Shown here piece after piece: positions 6,611 through 10,262 of a stretch of 10,262 nt of DNA; position 1 is the first letter of the stretch; every line of letters starts with the position of its first letter. Under the pieces are notes generated by a model. It was not told where the DNA came from. It did not search any database and saw nothing but the letters and a program-made list of their open reading frames with translations. The position numbers and the translations under genes are program-made. The DNA is taken from positions 1 through 10,262 of the forward strand of contig JAHEDN010000057.1 in NCBI GenBank assembly GCA_024641225.1, written 5' to 3'. The stretch is from Burkholderiales bacterium. Lineage in GTDB: Bacteria > Pseudomonadota > Gammaproteobacteria > Burkholderiales > Burkholderiaceae_F.

Positions 6611-7557
6611 GCCTTGGCGTCGACTCCCGATGCGAGCCGGTCGGCCAGCGCAAGGGCGGCCTTCATGCTGCCGGCGTCGGCGGTGCCCTTGCCGGCCAGA
6701 TCGAGCGCGGTGCCATGATCGACCGACGTACGAACGAAAGGCAGACCGAGCGTGACGTTGACGCCGTGTCCGAAGCTGGCGTGCTTGAGCACCGTAAGGC
6801 CCTGGTCGTGGTACATCGCCAGCACCGCATCGAAGCGCGACAGCGTCGAGGGCACGAACAGCGTGTCGGCCGGCAACGGGCCGGCGGCGTCGATGCCGCG
6901 CGCACGCGCGGCGGCCAGCGCAGGCGCGATGACTTCGATCTCCTCGCGACCCAGGTGGCCGCCTTCACCGGCGTGCGGGTTCAGCCCGGCCACACCGATG
7001 CGCGGCTGCGCAATGCCGAAGCGGGCACGCAGCTCACGGTGCAGCACGTCGAGCGTGGCCGCGAGTGAATCCGACGTGATCGAGGCCGCCACGTGCGCAA
7101 GGGGCAGGTGGGTGGTGGCAAGCGCGACCCGCATGCCGCCGCCGACGAGCAGCATCACGACGTGCGACGCGTTCGTGCGCTCGGCCAGGAACTCCGTGTG
7201 GCCGGTGAACGGCACACCGGCGTCGTTGATCACCCCCTTGTGCACCGGCGCGGTGACCATCGCGCGGTATCGCCCTCGCCGGCATCCGTCGATCGCGGCG
7301 TCGAGCATGCGCAGCACGTAGCGCGCGTTGCCTGTGTCGAGACGGCCGGCGACGACCGGCGCCCCGGTCGCGATGTGCTCGACCGCCACATGGGGCGGCA
7401 GCGGCCACGGGATGCCCGTGATCGATGCCGCCTCGCGAAGCAGTTGCGAATCGCCGAGCAGCAAGGTCGGCACTCCCGAGGCGACCGCGGCGACGACGGC
7501 AATCTCCGGTCCGATGCCCGCCGGCTCGCCGGTCGTGATTGCGATCGGCTCGTTCAT
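6607..7557 (-). CDS. pdxA: 4-hydroxythreonine-4-phosphate dehydrogenase
   Basis: PdxA oxidises 4-phosphohydroxy-L-threonine with NAD(P) in the DXP-dependent route to pyridoxal phosphate (vitamin B6), in the cytoplasm. The 316-residue protein has the N-terminal ITTGEPAGIGPEI (7-19), TAPVHKG (102-108) with the following GHTEFLAERT, NPHAGEGG (193-200) and YHDQGL (249-254). The three metal-binding histidines are H150, H195 and H250; their 45 and 55 residue spacing equals that of H166, H211 and H266 in E. coli. The ATG at 7557 is the only sensible start, since the ITTGEPAG motif begins seven residues later, yet no Shine-Dalgarno precedes it. It lies 54 bp after surA, and its stop overlaps the start of the NTF2-like gene (ATGA). 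The order surA-pdxA-rsmA is classical in beta- and gammaproteobacteria. Confidence 0.96.
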   Translation of the reverse strand: MNEPIAITTGEPAGIGPEIAVVAAVASGVPTLLLGDSQLLREAASITGIPWPLPPHVAVEHIATGAPVVAGRLDTGNARYVLRMLDAAIDGCRRGRYRAMVTAPVHKGVINDAGVPFTGHTEFLAERTNASHVVMLLVGGGMRVALATTHLPLAHVAASITSDSLAATLDVLHRELRARFGIAQPRIGVAGLNPHAGEGGHLGREEIEVIAPALAAARARGIDAAGPLPADTLFVPSTLSRFDAVLAMYHDQGLTVLKHASFGHGVNVTLGLPFVRTSVDHGTALDLAGKGTADAGSMKAALALADRLASGVDAKA

Positions 7558-7582
7558 GCGAGCGTGTCGCGTCGCTGGGAAC

Positions 7583-7596
7583 CGGCGCCCGCGCCG
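7583..7596 (-). repeat. Short GC hairpin between surA and pdxA
   Basis: CGGCG (7583-7587) pairs with CGCCG (7592-7596) around a 4-base loop, in the 54-bp surA-pdxA spacer. In the minus-strand transcript it would form a small stable stem. No T-run follows on the downstream side, so it is more likely an intergenic stem in a read-through mRNA than a terminator. Short GC palindromes are common by chance in DNA this rich in G and C. Confidence 0.3.
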
Positions 7597-7611
7597 TGCC
7601 AGGAAGGACGG

Positions 7612-8967
7612 CTATGCGTCCTCGAGTCGGTACTCGACATAGGTGCGGTCGCGCAACTGGCGAATCCATTCCAGGTACGCCTCCTCGGCCTTGCGCTGCC
7701 GCAGCGCCTGCCGCGCCGCCAGCCGGTTGCGCTCGACCGGTGATTCCTCGGTACGGCGTTCCATCACCTGGACAAGGTGCCAGCCGAAGGGCGTCGCGAT
7801 CGGCTGACTGACCTCACCCGGTTTCAACAGTGCCATCGCGCGTTCGAACTCCGGCACCGTGTCGCCGGGATAGAGCCAGCCGAGGTCGCCACCGCGTGTG
7901 GCGGTCGAATCGACCGAGTGCAGTCGCGCGAGCTGGCCGAAGTCCTGTCCTCCCCTGACCACGCGCTCGCGCAGATCGAGCAGCCGGCGCCGCACTTCCG
8001 CCTCCGGCGTCAACTCCGACACCCGCAGCAGGATGTGACGCGCGTGGGTCTGTTCGACCGGCCCGGTCGCCAGCCGGCCTTCCGTGGCGTCGCGCCTGCC
8101 GATCAGCTTGAGGATATGGAAGCCGCCGGGACTGCGCACCAGTGGCGCCAGTTCGCCCGTCTTGAGGTCCTTCACCGCATCGAGAAACAGCGTCGGCAGC
8201 CGGTCGGCAGTCCGCCACCCGAGCGCACCGCCGGCCAGCGCCTCAGGGGCGCTTGAGCTGCTGGCCGCAAGGCGGGCAAAGTCAGCACCGCCGCGCAGCT
8301 GGCCGATCAGGTCTTCGGCCTGCCGGCGTGTCGCCTCGATGCGGTCGGTCGAGGCGTTGTCCGGGACGCGCAGCAGGATCTGTGCGATGTTGTATTCGAC
8401 CGCGCCGGCGTTCACGCCCGCCTGCTCGGCAAGGAAATTGTCGATCTCGCCCTCCGAGATGACGATGCGGCTGTCGACCTCGCGATCGCGCAGGCGCGAC
8501 GTGATGATGTCGTCGCGCACGTCGTTGCGAAACCGGACAAACGAAATTCCCTGCTTCTCGAGCTGGTCGCGGAACTGCGGCAGGCTCGTACCGTTCTGCT
8601 CGGCGATACGTGCAACGGCCGCATTCACCGTCGCGTCGTCGACCCGCACGCCGGACTCCCGTGCCAGCTGGAGCTGCGCCCGGTCGATGATCATCCGCTC
8701 GAGCACCTGTCGGCGCAATGCGGCCGGCGGCGGTGCGGCGATGTTCTGCCGGCGCAACTGCGACATCGCGATCTGCGTGCGCGCCTCGAGTTCGGACTCG
8801 GTGATCGCCGCGTCGTTGACGACTGCAACGATGCGGTCCAGCGGTCTCGAAGTGGTCGCTGAAGCAGGCGCGGGGACGGGGGCCTGCGCCATGGCGGCCG
8901 CAGCCCACGCAAGCGCAAGCGCGCCGGCAGCAGCGCATCGAATCAGCAAGGCAAGGATCCTATTCAT
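7612..8967 (-). CDS. surA: Periplasmic chaperone and peptidyl-prolyl isomerase SurA
   Basis: SurA guides unfolded outer-membrane proteins, notably LptD, through the periplasm to the BAM complex, and has parvulin-type prolyl isomerase domains. The 451-residue product starts with a Sec signal peptide (MNRILALLIR, hydrophobic to WAAAAMAQA; cleavage likely after AQA at 27-29). A helical chaperone domain (about 42-185) opens with RIVAVVNDAAITESEL (45-60). Two PpiC modules follow, at about 190-292 and 305-405; the second is the more canonical (HARHILLRV, GGDLGWLYPGDTVPEFE). A C-terminal helix (about 410-450) completes the usual layout. I choose ATG 8967, just downstream of GAGGA at 8974-8970, although that spacing is tight; an in-frame ATG at 8976 would add three residues. 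The start lies inside the 3' end of lptD, whose stop is at 8962-8960, so the two are coupled. A much longer open frame running back to 9273 is only a shadow over lptD. Confidence 0.95.
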   Translation of the reverse strand: MNRILALLIRCAAAGALALAWAAAAMAQAPVPAPASATTSRPLDRIVAVVNDAAITESELEARTQIAMSQLRRQNIAAPPPAALRRQVLERMIIDRAQLQLARESGVRVDDATVNAAVARIAEQNGTSLPQFRDQLEKQGISFVRFRNDVRDDIITSRLRDREVDSRIVISEGEIDNFLAEQAGVNAGAVEYNIAQILLRVPDNASTDRIEATRRQAEDLIGQLRGGADFARLAASSSSAPEALAGGALGWRTADRLPTLFLDAVKDLKTGELAPLVRSPGGFHILKLIGRRDATEGRLATGPVEQTHARHILLRVSELTPEAEVRRRLLDLRERVVRGGQDFGQLARLHSVDSTATRGGDLGWLYPGDTVPEFERAMALLKPGEVSQPIATPFGWHLVQVMERRTEESPVERNRLAARQALRQRKAEEAYLEWIRQLRDRTYVEYRLEDA

Positions 8968-10262
8968 AGTCCTCATAGCGCCCGAAAGACGTCTGGCGCG
9001 GATCGATTGGCTCGTAGCCCGGGATGCTACGCCGCAGCTGATCGAGCAGGCCGGTGCCGATCGAGGCCACTCCATTGAGCTGAAGCTGAAACAGCAGCGC
9101 GGTGGTCGTGCCTTCACCGAGGGTGACGAAGCTCTGGCCGACAACGCGGACTGCCCAGCAGTCGTCGCGGTACTCGAAGCCCGCAAGCAGTTCGACCCAG
9201 CGCCCGTCGCGGATCGAATAATTGGCGCGGCCGACACCATACCAGCGCGCCGAGATCGGCCATTGCGCGGCAAAGTCGATCTGCTCGATCTCGTCGAGCT
9301 TGTACCGGTAGGCGAGGCTCAGCACCGAGCCCGCCCGCGGCTGCCAGCGCAGCGCAGCGGCGGCGCGGACCAGCCGTCGCTCGAGCGTCGAGTGCTGCAC
9401 GTACAGATCGGTAATCCAGCCGCGCGCAATCACTCCGCGCAATTCGGCCAGGACATCCGACTCCGAACCGGAGCGCGCCGTCGTAGAGGGCAGTGTCACG
9501 CGGTCGGACGTGAAGTAGAAGCGCTGGCCGACGGCAGCGCGCAGCCGTTCGGCCCCGGTAACCGGATCGAGCACGCGTCCGACCAGCGCCGCCGTCAGCT
9601 GGTTGGCCTCGCTGATCCGATCGTTGCCCGAGAACAGGTTCTCGCGAAACAGCTGCGTGAAGTTGAAGTCCGCCTCCGCCGTATCGAAGACCGGCAGCGT
9701 CGACTGATCGCGGTAGGGGGTATAGGCATAGAAGAGGCGCGGCTCGAGAGTCTGCAGCGAAGACTCGCCGAACCAGCGCCCCTCGCGCTCGAAGACGAGA
9801 CCACCGTCGACCGAGGCCAGCGGCAGCGATCGGGTCGGCCGCTTGTCAAGGCGGGCGGGATCGTCGAGTTCGTACCACGTCGCGTGCCACTGCACGCGCG
9901 GGACGAGGAAATAGCCGGGCCCGCGCAGCGGATACGACAGTGTCGGGTTGACGATGAAACGCGAGCCGTTCTCCAGCGTCGGATGCTCGAAGCGTGTCGC
10001 GTCCATCAGCAGGCCCGCGTCGAAGCCGGCGAACCGGGGTGCAGTTGCGCTGAAACCCAATTGAGGAACGCGTTCGTAGGGCTTGACCACCGGATCGAAC
10101 GGATCTTGCAGCGTCTGGTTCTTCTGGACGTGAAACAGCGAACTCCAATGCTTCTGCGCGTATTGCAGGAACGCCTCCTGCGGCAAGACCAGCCTCGACG
10201 CGCCGGCGATCGTCCGCGAGTAGTCGGAAGGGACGAGGTCATCGGATACCCGGGCGTAATTG
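8960..10262 (-). CDS. lptD: LPS-assembly outer-membrane barrel LptD, C-terminal part (5' end outside window)
   Basis: LptD is the outer-membrane barrel that, with LptE plugged inside, places lipopolysaccharide in the outer leaflet. About 433 residues are visible; the frame is open to the window edge and its first visible codons read NYARVSDD, a family segment, so no start lies here. The sequence is rich in alternating aromatic and polar strands typical of a barrel, with landmarks SYPLRGPGYFLVPRVQWHATWY, FRENLFSGNDRISEANQLT, a strand ending in YRDDCWAVRVVGQ, and the C-terminal IPGYEP. The only cysteine in the visible part is in DDCW (codon 9160-9158); E. coli has two adjacent cysteines (724 and 725) there. 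The stop (TAG, 8962-8960) overlaps the surA start region. Neighbouring surA makes the chaperone LptD needs, so the pairing is functionally coherent. Confidence 0.95.
   Translation of the reverse strand, partial: NYARVSDDLVPSDYSRTIAGASRLVLPQEAFLQYAQKHWSSLFHVQKNQTLQDPFDPVVKPYERVPQLGFSATAPRFAGFDAGLLMDATRFEHPTLENGSRFIVNPTLSYPLRGPGYFLVPRVQWHATWYELDDPARLDKRPTRSLPLASVDGGLVFEREGRWFGESSLQTLEPRLFYAYTPYRDQSTLPVFDTAEADFNFTQLFRENLFSGNDRISEANQLTAALVGRVLDPVTGAERLRAAVGQRFYFTSDRVTLPSTTARSGSESDVLAELRGVIARGWITDLYVQHSTLERRLVRAAAALRWQPRAGSVLSLAYRYKLDEIEQIDFAAQWPISARWYGVGRANYSIRDGRWVELLAGFEYRDDCWAVRVVGQSFVTLGEGTTTALLFQLQLNGVASIGTGLLDQLRRSIPGYEPIDPRQTSFGRYEDYE

Noticed and set aside
8968..9273. Upstream extension of surA giving a 553-residue product
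   Set aside because: It overlaps lptD codons in another frame and would bury the clear signal peptide that begins at the ATG at 8967.

Overview
The window is a compact, GC-rich bacterial chromosome segment. Gene content and order point to a Betaproteobacterium or a close relative: glyS, then a PlsC-type acyltransferase, a YgjP/DUF45 metalloprotein and gloA on the plus strand, facing the lptD-surA-pdxA-rsmA group on the minus strand. I place it by remembered gene order and protein style, with no database search. Nothing points to a plasmid, phage, island, CRISPR array or RNA gene.

Layout, plus strand (1-5417): the 3' part of glyS (glycyl-tRNA synthetase beta subunit); a 122-bp REPIN-like inverted-repeat element filling the whole glyS-acyltransferase junction; a lysophospholipid acyltransferase; a zinc-protease-fold protein starting at a TTG that overlaps the acyltransferase stop; a 211-bp spacer with a long imperfect hairpin; gloA (glyoxalase I); and a secreted S9A prolyl-oligopeptidase-family enzyme.

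Layout, minus strand (10262 down to 5424): the C-terminal part of lptD (LPS assembly barrel, cut by the window edge), surA (periplasmic chaperone for outer-membrane proteins including LptD), pdxA (vitamin B6 synthesis), a small NTF2/SnoaL-like protein, and rsmA/ksgA (16S rRNA dimethyladenosine methyltransferase). Four of the five are joined by overlapping start and stop signals or sit within about 55 nt of the next gene, so the set reads as one operon. It meets the plus-strand genes tail to tail with only 6 bp between stop codons.

Most of the window is conserved housekeeping, and I do not see a new multi-gene system. The points most worth a second look are the REPIN-like element lying where related genomes usually carry gmhB, the NTF2-like gene inserted with tight translational coupling between pdxA and rsmA, the single cysteine in the LptD C-terminal region where two adjacent cysteines are usual, and the S9A peptidase that lacks the usual proline-pocket tryptophan by my hand alignment.
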